Origin: Candidatus Binatia bacterium
GTDB lineage: Bacteria > Desulfobacterota_B > Binatia > UBA9968
Direction of reading: 5' to 3'
Assembly (NCBI GenBank): GCA_025922795.1
Contig: JAICHC010000132.1
Coordinates: 1-7,215 of the forward strand
Length of the DNA: 7,215 nucleotides
In this document: piece after piece, positions 1 through 6,452 of the stretch
Layout: every line of letters starts with the position of its first letter
How positions within the stretch are numbered: the stretch's first letter is position 1
Notes under the pieces: generated by a model
The model's input: only the letters and a program-made list of their open reading frames with translations
Databases searched by the model: none
What the model was told of the DNA's origin: nothing
Translations under genes and position numbers: made by a program

Positions 1-123
1 CTGATACTGACTCGCTTGGCCAGTGTTGGTTACCTGGATCAAGAAGAGTCACGGCGCGCACGGCAGGCACCGCTTTTTCATAAAGTGGCGGAAAAGGCAC
101 CCGAGCTGCCGCCTGAGAACTAA
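1..123 (+). CDS. C-terminal end of a reading frame entering from the left; possible class A penicillin-binding protein fragment
   Basis: Frame 1 is open from the window edge to a TAA at 121-123, giving 40 residues. The first part reads LILTRLASVGYLDQEESRRA followed by RQAPL. This resembles the linker after the glycosyltransferase domain of class A penicillin-binding proteins, which typically reads like 'VLxRMxxxGYIxxxEAxxAxxxPL'. In a full-length protein a large transpeptidase domain would follow, but here the frame stops about 15 residues later. If the resemblance is real, the gene is truncated or belongs to a short variant. The match rests on a short pattern remembered from the family, and the rest of the gene lies outside the window, so the assignment is tentative. 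Confidence 0.35.
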   Translation: MILTRLASVGYLDQEESRRARQAPLFHKVAEKAPELPPEN

Positions 124-280
124 GATTGCTGCTTGCTGGCTGTTCCAAAACTCAGCCGTGAGACGAGGATAATTTGGGTCTTGTGTCAACCGAAACCCAG
201 GACTCATACCCGAAAACAGTTCACACCCTGCTGATCGGCCAAAAAAGACAGTAATTGGGCCCTTCACCGCCAAATCTCAT
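124..280. other. Region without a convincing gene
   Basis: Between the stop of the left-edge frame and the promoter candidate at 282 I see no reading frame with a credible start, ribosome binding site or recognisable protein. A frame on the minus strand (49-273) starts with TTG, has no Shine-Dalgarno and overlaps the left-edge frame. No tRNA or other RNA gene is evident. Confidence 0.4.
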
Positions 281-281
281 A

Positions 282-308
282 CAACTTTTTGGCTGCGCCG
301 TCGTCTAA
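282..308 (+). promoter_or_regulatory. Candidate ECF-type promoter of the 70-residue gene
   Basis: CAACT at 282-286 and CGTCTAA at 302-308 are separated by 15 bases. Counted as AACTT-N15-GTCTAA this is very close to the E. coli sigma-E type layout, but the usual leading GG of the -35 is missing (AC instead). The same motif occurs before two other genes in the window (664-691 and 6790-6817). Transcription would start near 315, giving a leader of about 80 bases before the ATG at 394. Consensus-based inference only. Confidence 0.45.
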
Positions 309-318
309 TCATCAAGAG

Positions 319-333
319 GCCGCTCAGAGCGGC
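319..333 (+). other. Small GC hairpin in the presumed leader of the 70-residue gene
   Basis: GCCGCT (319-324) and AGCGGC (328-333) form a perfect 6-bp stem with a CAG loop. It lies just after the predicted transcription start and could stabilise the 5' end of the message. No T-tract follows, so it is not a good terminator. Its role is unknown. Confidence 0.3.
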
Positions 334-393
334 GGCCTGGTAATCACCGGCGCAGGCAATTTAGCGCGCCGCTGAGAGAGGAGCCGACAACTA

Positions 394-606
394 ATGAACA
401 AACCCGACGGCCGGAAGATCGAGACCACTTTGGGCGACTTGATAGCAGCGGCCAGCGAGGTGGCTTTTGAGTACTCGAGCAACGACATAGAAGCCTACAA
501 AATGGCGCAGGCCGCGCTCATCGAGATTCTCAGAAACACCTCACATCCGCTCGACCTGGATAAAGAATTTGAAGACCTAGAACCTGCTTCTCAACTCATC
601 CATTAA
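394..606 (+). CDS. Small acidic protein of unknown function (70 aa)
   Basis: I do not recognise this gene. It encodes 70 residues, is rich in Asp/Glu, and has no signal peptide, membrane segment or cysteine. The middle (residues about 14-46, from LGDLIAAASEVAFEYS through AYKMAQAALIEIL) looks mostly alpha-helical with a regular pattern of Ala, Leu and Ile. The tail DLDKEFEDLEP is strongly acidic. The ATG at 394 is preceded by AGAGAGGAG at 375-383, a good ribosome binding site about 10 bases away. A strong hairpin follows the stop, and an ECF-like promoter motif precedes the gene, so it appears to be its own transcription unit. Its promoter motif is shared with the selenoprotein-msrPQ cluster, hinting at a role in the same stress response. 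Confidence 0.7.
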   Translation: MNKPDGRKIETTLGDLIAAASEVAFEYSSNDIEAYKMAQAALIEILRNTSHPLDLDKEFEDLEPASQLIH

Positions 607-614
607 CCTGCCGA

Positions 615-642
615 AGGCGGGGGAGCGCCGGCTCCCCCGCCT
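615..642 (+). terminator. Strong GC hairpin, probable terminator of the 70-residue gene
   Basis: AGGCGGGGGAGC (615-626) pairs perfectly with GCTCCCCCGCCT (631-642) around a GCCG loop, giving a 12-bp stem starting 8 bases after the TAA. The bases after it (GCTTATCATT) are only moderately T-rich, so efficient intrinsic termination is not certain. Its position, directly between one gene and the promoter candidate of the next, supports a boundary role. Confidence 0.65.
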
Positions 643-662
643 GCTTATCATTCACGATCGTG

Positions 663-691
663 GGAACTTTTACCCTCGCTGTGACGTTTTA
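663..691 (+). promoter_or_regulatory. Candidate ECF-type promoter of the selenoprotein-msrPQ cluster
   Basis: GGAACTT at 663-669 is a perfect match to the classic ECF -35 element. CGTTTTA at 685-691 carries the CGT core of ECF -10 elements. The spacing is 15 bases from GGAACTT to CGT, which is within the normal range. Transcription would begin near 698, leaving a leader of about 97 bases before the ATG at 795. An ECF sigma factor is encoded in the same window at 5726, and the related motifs at 282-308 and 6790-6817 suggest one regulon. The assignment to that sigma factor is inference. Confidence 0.55.
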
Positions 692-794
692 TAAATGGCA
701 TTCGGGCGACAGCAACTGAACTAATTCCGAAGGCATCTAAGTTGGTGCTAACGGCTGGCCAGGCACCGCATTCGCCGGCAATCAAAGGATAGTA

Positions 795-1322
795 ATGATT
801 AAGCCCGTCACACTGTGGTTCATAATCGGGGTGGCCGCCGCAACTTGGATGATCTCGCCGAATAGCGGCGCGGCGATTAGTGCCGGCAAGGCGGCGCCGG
901 AGATCACCGGTGAACATTGGCTCAACAGCAAACCCCTGACCATCGCGGGTTTAAGGGGCCGCGTCGTCTTGGTCGAGTTCTGGACTTATGGTTGAATTAA
1001 CTGTCGTAATATCGTCCCGCAGTTGCGGGCCTGGCACGATAAATATGAGCGCTCCGGCCTCACTATTATCGGCGTTCATTCGCCGGAATTTTTCTGGGAG
1101 AAGCCGCTCGATAAAGTGAAAACAGCAACCGAAAAAATGGCGATCAAGTTTCCGGTCGTGCAAGACAACGACTTTGAGAACTGGCATCGCTACGGCATCC
1201 GCGCCTGGCCGACGATCGTGCTGATCGACAGACAAGGGATCGTACGTTATAACCATATCGGCGAAGGCGCTTACGACAAAACCGAATCCATCATAAAGCA
1301 ACTGATCTCTGAAGCGAGTTGA
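795..1322 (+). CDS. Periplasmic thioredoxin-like selenoprotein (redoxin/TlpA type) with Sec-x-x-Cys active site, TGA at 993-995 read through
   Basis: Probably a thiol:disulfide oxidoreductase of the extracytoplasmic thioredoxin-like/redoxin family. Full length with the TGA read through is 175 residues. Residues 5-20 form a hydrophobic signal segment, with likely cleavage near residues 25-27. The thioredoxin fold follows: GKAAPEITG (31-39), [13 protein letters not shown] (54-66), then the active site U67-I68-N69-C70, and a cis-Pro in WPT (138-140). Relatives read FWTYxCINC here, so the TGA occupies exactly the nucleophilic Cys. The frame continues with typical family sequence to the TGA at 1320. 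C70 is the only cysteine, so no redox pair exists unless UGA encodes Sec or Cys. The start has AAAGGA at 784-789, 5 bases upstream. msrP follows after 53 bases, suggesting co-transcription and a role in periplasmic oxidative repair. The alternative is a Cys-to-stop mutation creating a pseudogene; the SECIS-like hairpin argues against this. Confidence 0.85.
993..995 (+). other. In-frame UGA, probable selenocysteine codon
   Basis: The TGA at 993-995 is codon 67 of the thioredoxin-like gene and lies between FWTYG and INC, where family members have the first Cys of CINC. TGA also ends this gene (1320-1322), msrQ and the anti-sigma gene, so UGA is not globally reassigned. Local recoding is therefore required, as in bacterial selenoproteins. 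Confidence 0.85.
1011..1040 (+). promoter_or_regulatory. Bacterial SECIS-like hairpin
   Basis: The upper stem CCCGC (1016-1020) pairs with GCGGG (1025-1029) around the loop AGTT (1021-1024). A lower stem ATCGT (1011-1015) pairs with ACGAT (1036-1040), leaving a 6-base bulge CCTGGC on the 3' side. The loop begins 26 bases after the UGA, within the roughly 16-37 base window used for bacterial SECIS searches, and has a G among its first two bases followed by U, as in the SelB-recognised loop of E. coli fdhF. All of it lies inside the coding frame, as expected in bacteria. SelB binding is inferred. Confidence 0.75.
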
Positions 1323-1375
1323 AAGGGAATTCTTTTGTCGGCGAACATGCGCCAAGAGGAGGAGGACGGCGAGCT

Positions 1376-2350
1376 ATGCTGATCAAAAGACCGGCGGATA
1401 TCAAATCGTCCGAGATTACGCCGAAAGAGCTTTACATGAACCGACGCGAGTTTATCAAGTCGGCGAGCGCCGTCGCAGTCTCGGCGGGCGCTACCCTCGC
1501 CGGGCTCGATATGTGGGGAATGCCGGAGCAGGCTCAGGCGGGCGAGAAGTTGCCCAACATCAAAAAGAGTCCTTCCAGCACCGATGAGAAGAAAAATTCG
1601 TTTAAAGATATCACCTCGTATAACAACTTCTACGAGCTCGGCATCGACAAGGGCGACCCGGCGAAAAATGCCAAGTATCTGATCTCTCGGCCGTGGACCG
1701 TCGCCGTGGAAGGCGAAGTCAAGCAGCCCAAGACGTTTGACATCGACACAATTATGAAGTTGAGCCCGTTGGAAGAACGCGTCTATCGCCTGCGCTGCGT
1801 CGAGGCTTGGTCAATGGTGATTCCATGGGTCGGTTTTCCACTCAGCGCGTTGATCAAGCAGGTGGAGCCTACCAACAATGCTAAGTTTATCCAGTTCATC
1901 ACGCTTGTGGATCCCAAGCGCATGCCGGGCCAGCAACCAAGCCTTTTCGGCAACGTGATCGACTGGCCGTACGTCGAAGGGCTGCGCATGGACGAAGCCA
2001 TGCACCCGCTCACGATTCTCTCGTTTGGTCTTTATGGCGAAGTGTTACCGGCGCAAAACGGCGCGCCTATCCGCCTGGTGGTGCCGTGGAAGTACGGGTT
2101 CAAGAGCATCAAATCCATCGTCAAGATCCGCTTTGTCGAGACTCAACCGCCAAGCTCATGGAACAAAATGCAGCCGCAAGAATATGGATTCTACTCTAAC
2201 GTCAATCCTCAGGTCGATCATCCCCGCTGGAGCCAGGCTACGGAGCGCCGCATCGGCGAGTTTCTGCGCCGCAAGACGCTGCTGTTCAACGGTTACGGCG
2301 ACCAGGTGGCAAGCCTTTATAAGGGAATGGACTTAAAGAAATTTTACTAG
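1376..2350 (+). CDS. msrP: MsrP (YedY): periplasmic molybdopterin protein-methionine-sulfoxide reductase, catalytic subunit
   Basis: MsrP reduces methionine sulfoxide in oxidised periplasmic proteins, with electrons from the quinone pool passed on by MsrQ. The predicted protein is 324 residues (E. coli about 334). A Tat signal is visible: [11 protein letters not shown] at residues 22-32 with R23-R24, then a mildly hydrophobic stretch and a likely cut after AQA near residue 55. The sulfite-oxidase-type molybdopterin domain follows, with [15 protein letters not shown] (81-95), the molybdenum-ligand cysteine C141 in [30 protein letters not shown]-like [29 protein letters not shown] and [13 protein letters not shown] near the end. 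I chose the ATG at 1376 because AAGAGGAGGAGGA at 1354-1366 lies 9 bases upstream; the upstream TTG at 1319 adds residues unlike the family. All key residues are present and the gene looks intact. It probably shares a transcript with the upstream selenoprotein. Confidence 0.96.
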   Translation: MLIKRPADIKSSEITPKELYMNRREFIKSASAVAVSAGATLAGLDMWGMPEQAQAGEKLPNIKKSPSSTDEKKNSFKDITSYNNFYELGIDKGDPAKNAKYLISRPWTVAVEGEVKQPKTFDIDTIMKLSPLEERVYRLRCVEAWSMVIPWVGFPLSALIKQVEPTNNAKFIQFITLVDPKRMPGQQPSLFGNVIDWPYVEGLRMDEAMHPLTILSFGLYGEVLPAQNGAPIRLVVPWKYGFKSIKSIVKIRFVETQPPSSWNKMQPQEYGFYSNVNPQVDHPRWSQATERRIGEFLRRKTLLFNGYGDQVASLYKGMDLKKFY

Positions 2351-2433
2351 AGTTAAAAATGAAAAATTAAAAATCGCATGAGAAAGCATCGGTCTCTCGG
2401 GGTGCCAGTTTCAATTTTTAACTTTTAATTTTG
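2351..2433. repeat. AT-rich inverted repeat between msrP and msrQ
   Basis: AGTTAAAAATGAAA (2351-2364) starts right after the msrP stop. Its near-perfect reverse complement TTTCAATTTTTAACT (2409-2423) lies about 45 bases later and differs by one inserted base. The adjoining AAAAATTAAAAAT (2362-2374) is in turn similar to the reverse complement of ACTTTTAATTTT (2421-2432). The composition is strikingly AT-rich against GC-rich neighbours. It could be a miniature mobile or interspersed repeat, or a transcript-folding element between the two genes. Confidence 0.6.
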
Positions 2434-2442
2434 CTTAACCCC

Positions 2443-3072
2443 ATGCTGCCAAAGCTCAAGCTCGCTGTATTCATCCTCTGCCTCATTCCATCGGGACAAC
2501 TCGCCTACGGCGCCTACACCGGCGACCTCGGCGTGAATCCGATCGAGACCATCACCCGCTTTACCGGCTCATGGGCGCTGATTTTTTTGTTGGCTAGTCT
2601 CGCCGTCACGCCCTTACGGCGCATGACCGGCTGGAATGAGCTGATCAAATTGCGTCGGATGATCGGCCTGTTTGCTTTTTTTTATGCTTTGCTTCATTTC
2701 TCGACTTTTATCGTGCTGGATCACTTCTTCGATTTCCGCGCCATCGGCAACGACATCATCAAGCGGCCTTACGTTACCGCAGGCTTCATCTCGTTTGTCA
2801 TCATGGTCCCGCTGGCGCTCACGTCCAGCGCAGCCATGATTCGCCGGCTCGGCAAGCGCTGGCAGCAGTTGCATCGTTGGGTCTATTTAGCCGCCATTGC
2901 CGCAGTGATCCACTTCTACTGGCTGGTCAAGGCTGATATCAGCCGGCCGGCGCAATACGGCGCGGTACTGGCTTTGCTGTTGGGCTATCGTCTGTTCGTC
3001 AAGTGGCGCCCGTGCATCGCCGTCAAATTCTCCGGCAAGCCGTCTGCAGTTCAATCACACCAAAACACTTGA
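2443..3072 (+). CDS. msrQ: MsrQ (YedZ): heme b membrane partner of MsrP
   Basis: MsrQ is the inner-membrane heme protein of the ferric-reductase-like transmembrane family that delivers electrons to MsrP. The protein is 209 residues from the ATG at 2443 (E. coli about 211). Six hydrophobic helices can be seen at roughly 8-25, 40-57, 73-93, 110-131, 146-163 and 170-188. The conserved heme-ligand histidines are present: H85 in ALLHFSTF, H144 in QQLHRWVYL and H157 in AVIHFYW. The 59 and 13 residue spacings between them match the E. coli protein closely. The motif TPLRRMTGWNELIKLRRMIGL is typical of the family. There is no clear Shine-Dalgarno before the ATG, because the AT-rich inverted repeat fills the gap after msrP. 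A TTG at 2431 would add four residues and is less likely. The gene ends at TGA and converges with the sigma-54 activator gene. Confidence 0.94.
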   Translation: MLPKLKLAVFILCLIPSGQLAYGAYTGDLGVNPIETITRFTGSWALIFLLASLAVTPLRRMTGWNELIKLRRMIGLFAFFYALLHFSTFIVLDHFFDFRAIGNDIIKRPYVTAGFISFVIMVPLALTSSAAMIRRLGKRWQQLHRWVYLAAIAAVIHFYWLVKADISRPAQYGAVLALLLGYRLFVKWRPCIAVKFSGKPSAVQSHQNT

Positions 3073-3164
3073 CGTTTCAGAAAGCCATTTAACCAACCGT
3101 CCATTCGGGAAACGACATGAACGGCTCGGCTTGAACCTTTGAACGTGTTAAACCCAGCAAGATC

Positions 3165-5207
3165 TTAGCCCGGTTTTTTAATCCCAAGTTTTTCCATGCG
3201 GGAGCGCAAGGTGCTCGGGTTGATGCCGAGTATCTCCGCCGCGCCTTTCTTGCCGTGGATCACCCAGTTGGTTTCGCCGAGCGCGCGCACAATGTGGCTG
3301 CGCTCGATGTTCTCCAGCGTGTCGATCATCGCCGCGCCGCCCGCTGGTTCGTCAGCGCGCAGCATGGAATCCTCGATCTGAAGCACTGGGCTCTTGGCGA
3401 GCACGACGGCGCGCTCGATGATGTTTTGCAATTCGCGAATGTTGCCGGGCCAACTGTATCGGCTGAGACTCTGTATCGACCGTTGCGACACGCCGCGGAC
3501 TTCCTTGCCCAGGCTCTTGGAAAATTTACTTAGGAAAAAGTTGACCAGCAGCGGAATGTCCTCCGGTCGTTCGCGCAGCGCCGGCACTTCCAGCGGAAAA
3601 ACGTTCAAGCGATAAAATAGGTCGTCGCGAAAGCTGCCGCTCCTGACCGCATCCTGCACGTTGCGATTGGTTGCGGCGATCACGCGCACATTGACTTTGA
3701 TCGTGTGGCTGCTTCCGACTCTCTCAAAGTCGCCTTCCTGCAGCACGCGCAAGAGCTTCACCTGTGTGTCGACGGGCAGCTCGGTCACTTCATCGAGAAA
3801 GATCGTGCCGCCGTCTGCTAATTCGAAACGGCCGATGCGCCGCTGGGTCGCGCCCGTAAACGCCCCTTTTTCATGACCGAACAGTTCGCTTTCCAGCAAT
3901 CCGGAGGGAATCGCGCCGCAGTTGACTTTGACCAGAGGCCGGGTTTTGCGCCGGCTTCGACTATGGACCGCCCGCGCCAGCAATTCTTTGCCTGTGCCGG
4001 TCTCGCCGCAGATCAAAACGGTCGCGTCCGTCGGCGCAACTTGCTCGACTTTCCGTAGCAGCTCACGCAGCGGCCCGCTCTGGCCGATGATCTCCTCGAA
4101 GTTATGTTCAGTTTTGATTTCTTCCTGGAGATAAACCGCTTCGGCTTCAAATCTCGCCTTTAACGCCTGGATCTCTTCGTACGCGCGCAGGTTATCGACC
4201 GCGATCGCGATTTGATTTGCCACTTCGGTGAGGAACTCGGCGTCAGCCTCGGAGTACTGCGCACGGTTCAGGCTTCCCATCGTGATCGCACCTACACTCA
4301 CGCCGCGCACCACCAGCGGCAACGCGCATATGGAACGAAAGCCGTGTTCATACGCGCGCTGCTCGGAGCTCGTCCTGCGGTCCATCTCGAGATCACGCCG
4401 CAGGACATACCTTTGGCTGGTAAACGCCAAACCGGCCGGGCTGTCGTCGAGCTTGAGCTCGCGGCCGATGGGCGTGTAATCTTCGCGCCGATAAGGCCCG
4501 CCGTAAGTCACGATGCGCAGCCGGTCGTCCTGCGCGTCATACTGAGCTAACGCCAAACGATCGAATGGAACGATCCGGCGCACGGCATCGGCGATCGCCG
4601 TCCAAAGCGCGTCGCGCGAGAGCTTGGTAGTTACGGCGTTGTTAATTTCGAGCAGCATGCGGCGCTGCGCCTCGCTGCGTCTCAGGGAATCTTCGGCCCG
4701 GCTGCGCTCCAACTCCGAGCCGGCTCGGGTCGCGAAGATCCGCAAAACCTTGAGCTCCTGAGCGTCGAAAACCCGCGGCTTACTGTCCATAACCACGAGA
4801 TGACCGAGAACCTGACCACGGTAATCACGCAAGGGAACTCCCGCGTAGCTCTCTGCGCCCAGTCTGATGAGATCCTTGTCGGTGGGGAACAACGCTTGTA
4901 GCCGTTCCGGGTAGCAGCAGATATTGCCTTCGATGACCTTCTCACACGGCGTACCGCGCAGCGGATACTCAACATCTTGAGCGAATCCAGTGCCGTCCCA
5001 AAAAGCCAGCGCTCGGACTTTGGTTTGCTCTTCCCGCTCGGCACATTCACTGACGAAGGCATAGCGTACGGCGAGAGCCTGGGCCAAATGTTTGGCCAAA
5101 GAGCGGAAGAATTCGTCTCCCGTAGTGCCGGCGATGCCTTCGGTGACATCGACCATTGGCTGAATGTCCGCAGGAACTTCCATGCAATCGTCACGCGGCG
5201 CGGGCAT
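3165..5207 (-). CDS. Sigma-54-dependent transcriptional activator, GAF-GAF-AAA+-Fis type (FhlA-like architecture)
   Basis: An enhancer-binding protein that uses ATP to open sigma-54 promoters. The 680 residues contain GAF domain 1 (about 30-165, with [11 protein letters not shown] and [10 protein letters not shown]), GAF domain 2 (about 190-340, with [17 protein letters not shown]), a linker helix (about 340-372), the AAA+ domain (about 373-605) and a Fis-type helix-turn-helix at the C-terminus (about 634-680, [20 protein letters not shown]). The Walker A motif GETGTGKE is at 401-408, the sigma-54-contacting GAFTGA loop at 448-453, and Walker B GGTIFLDE at 466-473. With no receiver domain, it should respond to a small ligand or redox signal through the GAF domains; C88, C97 and C98 lie in GAF1. 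The ATG at 5207 lacks a strong ribosome binding site, so starts at 5183 or 5156 are possible. It is divergent from the STAS/ECF operon, its likely target. Confidence 0.93.
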   Translation of the reverse strand: MPAPRDDCMEVPADIQPMVDVTEGIAGTTGDEFFRSLAKHLAQALAVRYAFVSECAEREEQTKVRALAFWDGTGFAQDVEYPLRGTPCEKVIEGNICCYPERLQALFPTDKDLIRLGAESYAGVPLRDYRGQVLGHLVVMDSKPRVFDAQELKVLRIFATRAGSELERSRAEDSLRRSEAQRRMLLEINNAVTTKLSRDALWTAIADAVRRIVPFDRLALAQYDAQDDRLRIVTYGGPYRREDYTPIGRELKLDDSPAGLAFTSQRYVLRRDLEMDRRTSSEQRAYEHGFRSICALPLVVRGVSVGAITMGSLNRAQYSEADAEFLTEVANQIAIAVDNLRAYEEIQALKARFEAEAVYLQEEIKTEHNFEEIIGQSGPLRELLRKVEQVAPTDATVLICGETGTGKELLARAVHSRSRRKTRPLVKVNCGAIPSGLLESELFGHEKGAFTGATQRRIGRFELADGGTIFLDEVTELPVDTQVKLLRVLQEGDFERVGSSHTIKVNVRVIAATNRNVQDAVRSGSFRDDLFYRLNVFPLEVPALRERPEDIPLLVNFFLSKFSKSLGKEVRGVSQRSIQSLSRYSWPGNIRELQNIIERAVVLAKSPVLQIEDSMLRADEPAGGAAMIDTLENIERSHIVRALGETNWVIHGKKGAAEILGINPSTLRSRMEKLGIKKPG

Positions 5208-5263
5208 CGCCGAGCCGTGCCTTATTTGATCAGCAAACCGGTACTCAAGTTAATATCTGGTAC

Positions 5264-5309
5264 TGCGAAATATCGCAATCATTGCGAAATACCGCAACGA
5301 AATGCCGCG
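5264..5309. promoter_or_regulatory. Cluster of palindromic direct repeats, candidate upstream activator sites
   Basis: TGCGAAATATCGCA at 5264-5277 is a palindrome with 5-base arms. TGCGAAATACCGCA at 5283-5296 repeats it with one base changed, centred 19 bases away. A degenerate third copy, CGAAATGCCGC, lies at 5298-5308. The cluster sits between the divergent activator and STAS genes, about 80-120 bases upstream of the predicted sigma-54 start site, the usual place for enhancer sites. Binding by the adjacent activator, including autoregulation, is inferred. Confidence 0.6.
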
Positions 5310-5359
5310 TTTCATACCCTGCTGCTATTGAATCATTGAAAGTTTCAAAACTTACCGAT

Positions 5360-5377
5360 CTGGCATGGGTGGTGCTC
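5360..5377 (+). promoter_or_regulatory. Candidate sigma-54 (-24/-12) promoter of the STAS-ECF sigma-anti-sigma operon
   Basis: CTGGCATGGGTGGTGCTC matches the sigma-54 consensus TGGCACG-N4-TTGC at 9 of 11 positions. The invariant GG (5362-5363) and GC (5374-5375) are exactly 10 bases apart. Transcription would start near 5387, about 22 bases before the STAS ATG. A sigma-54 activator gene lies immediately divergent, with palindromic sites in between, which strengthens the call. Confidence 0.65.
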
Positions 5378-5408
5378 AGTAGTTCTCCAAGATCTATCGT
5401 GAGGAGCC

Positions 5409-5684
5409 ATGCTGCGCATTACCGAAAATCTGGAGAACGGCAAGACGGTGCGATTGCGGCTCGACGGCACCATCTCACTAGAAACCTTCGATGAGCTTGC
5501 TCAAATTTGCGCCCGCGAGCAGCAGTGCAACCGCCAGACGATTATCGTCGACATGGCCGGCGTGACCTTCATGAACGACGGAGCCGCGAAAAAACTCGCG
5601 CGCCTGCGTTGCGACTCGTTGCGCATCATTAACTGTTCGCCATTCATCGCTGCCCTTCTGAACATCGTGGAAGATCGGGATTGA
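5409..5684 (+). CDS. STAS-domain protein, anti-anti-sigma-like
   Basis: A single STAS domain of 91 residues, the fold of SpoIIAA/RsbV-type anti-anti-sigma factors that act by binding partner regulators. The pattern RLRLDGTISLETFDELAQIC (14-34 region) followed by TIIVDMAGVTFMNDGAAKKL (44-63) is the typical strand-loop-helix core. In classical members the loop is D-S-(A/S)-(G/A) with a phosphorylated Ser; here it is N56-D57-G58-A59, with Asp at the Ser position. It therefore probably cannot be regulated by serine phosphorylation and may mimic the phosphorylated state or serve another purpose. GAGGAG at 5401-5406 is close to the ATG (2 bases), a tight spacing. It is the first gene after the predicted sigma-54 promoter and ends 41 bases before the ECF sigma gene. 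Confidence 0.82.
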   Translation: MLRITENLENGKTVRLRLDGTISLETFDELAQICAREQQCNRQTIIVDMAGVTFMNDGAAKKLARLRCDSLRIINCSPFIAALLNIVEDRD

Positions 5685-5725
5685 TCTTGACGCCAATTTG
5701 GCAGGTCCGCAGCCAAGGAGATTTT

Positions 5726-6436
5726 ATGTTAACTCCACAAAGCTCAACGGCAGCCATTCCGCAAACGACGCTGTGCCAAACCGTTGAAGAGAGCGAAATC
5801 GCCGTCACGGCCTCGGCTCGCGCTCTGCCGCGGAGGCACAAGCCGGGACAAAAGGACAGCCAGCTTATCGAGCGACTCAAAGCCGGCGATCAGGCGGCGC
5901 TCGAAGCAATTTTCAATCTCTATGGTAAAAAGCTTTACGGCGTGGCGCAGCGCATCCTCGGCGAGGCGGCCGACACCGAAGAGGTCATCCAGGATGTTTT
6001 CTGGACAGTCTACCGCAAGGCAAAGTCCTTCAAAGGCGACGCGCAATTTTCAACCTGGCTCTATCGCCTGACGGTCAATGCGGCGCTCGGACGCGTGCGC
6101 CGCAGCAAGAAAAAAAAGGAAATTGAATACGGGGCGTTTTTGCCCAAGTTTCAGAAAGACGGACACCATCTGGTGCGGCCAGTAGCGGATTGGTCCGACA
6201 CGCTTGATGAAAAATACGCCCGACGCGAGCTCCATGCTCTCCTCGGAAGAGCTCTTGACCAGTTAAAACCGGTCGACAAGAGCGTTGTCGTCCTCAGCGA
6301 CCTCGAGGGTCTTTCCGATAAGGAAACCGCCGCCGCGCTGGGACTCACGGTCGCGGCAGTGAAAACCAGATTGCACCGCGCGCGCTTGTTCTTGCGTGGT
6401 AGCCTCGCCGTAGAGCTTGGATACTCGGCCTCCTAA
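5726..6436 (+). CDS. ECF-family RNA polymerase sigma factor (RpoE-like)
   Basis: Directs RNA polymerase to a stress regulon. The 236 residues have an extra N-terminal extension (1-45) before a standard ECF layout. Region 2 spans about 57-126, including AALEAIFNLYGKKLY, the -10-recognition part ADTEEVIQDVFWTVYRKAKSF and FSTWLYRLTVNAAL. A basic linker with KKKKE follows. Region 4 spans about 164-225, with LKPVDKSVVVLSDLEGLSDK and the helix-turn-helix ETAAALGLTVAAVKTRLHRA that reads the -35. The ATG at 5726 is chosen because AAGGAG (5715-5720) lies 5 bases upstream; an in-frame TTG at 5681 overlapping the STAS stop is less likely. It is co-directional with the STAS gene upstream and an anti-sigma gene 16 bases downstream. 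It is the natural candidate to use the motifs at 282, 664 and 6790. Confidence 0.94.
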   Translation: MLTPQSSTAAIPQTTLCQTVEESEIAVTASARALPRRHKPGQKDSQLIERLKAGDQAALEAIFNLYGKKLYGVAQRILGEAADTEEVIQDVFWTVYRKAKSFKGDAQFSTWLYRLTVNAALGRVRRSKKKKEIEYGAFLPKFQKDGHHLVRPVADWSDTLDEKYARRELHALLGRALDQLKPVDKSVVVLSDLEGLSDKETAAALGLTVAAVKTRLHRARLFLRGSLAVELGYSAS

Positions 6437-6452
6437 CTGAAGGATCGACAAC

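Noticed and set aside
49..273. 74-residue frame on the minus strand
   Set aside because: TTG start, no ribosome binding site, no recognisable protein features, and it overlaps the more plausible left-edge plus-strand frame.
291..360. Possible tRNA-like fold around the GC hairpins
   Set aside because: No acceptor stem pairing, no TTCGA-type T-loop and no plausible anticodon arm.
1023..1322. Separate 99-residue gene starting at TTG 1023
   Set aside because: It is the in-frame continuation of the thioredoxin-like gene after the TGA. It has no ribosome binding site and would lack the first strand and the active site of the fold.
1319..1375. N-terminal extension of msrP from TTG 1319
   Set aside because: A strong Shine-Dalgarno at 1354-1366 sets the start at 1376, and the extension does not resemble MsrP proteins.
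3073..3114. CGTTTC / GAAACG inverted repeat after msrQ as a terminator
   Set aside because: Only 6 bp of stem with a 30-base loop and no T-tract; likely chance. No clear terminator is visible between the convergent genes.
4212..4550. 112-residue plus-strand frame and similar long frames opposite the activator gene
   Set aside because: They are antisense shadows of the well-supported sigma-54 activator, with no signals of their own.
5208..5230. Sigma-54 promoter for the activator gene on the minus strand (GGCACGG near its start)
   Set aside because: The GC dinucleotide is not at the required 10-base distance from GG, and the element would overlap the start codon region.
5681..5725. Sigma factor start at TTG 5681 overlapping the STAS stop
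   Set aside because: AAGGAG at 5715-5720 is correctly spaced for the ATG at 5726; the TTG has no such signal.
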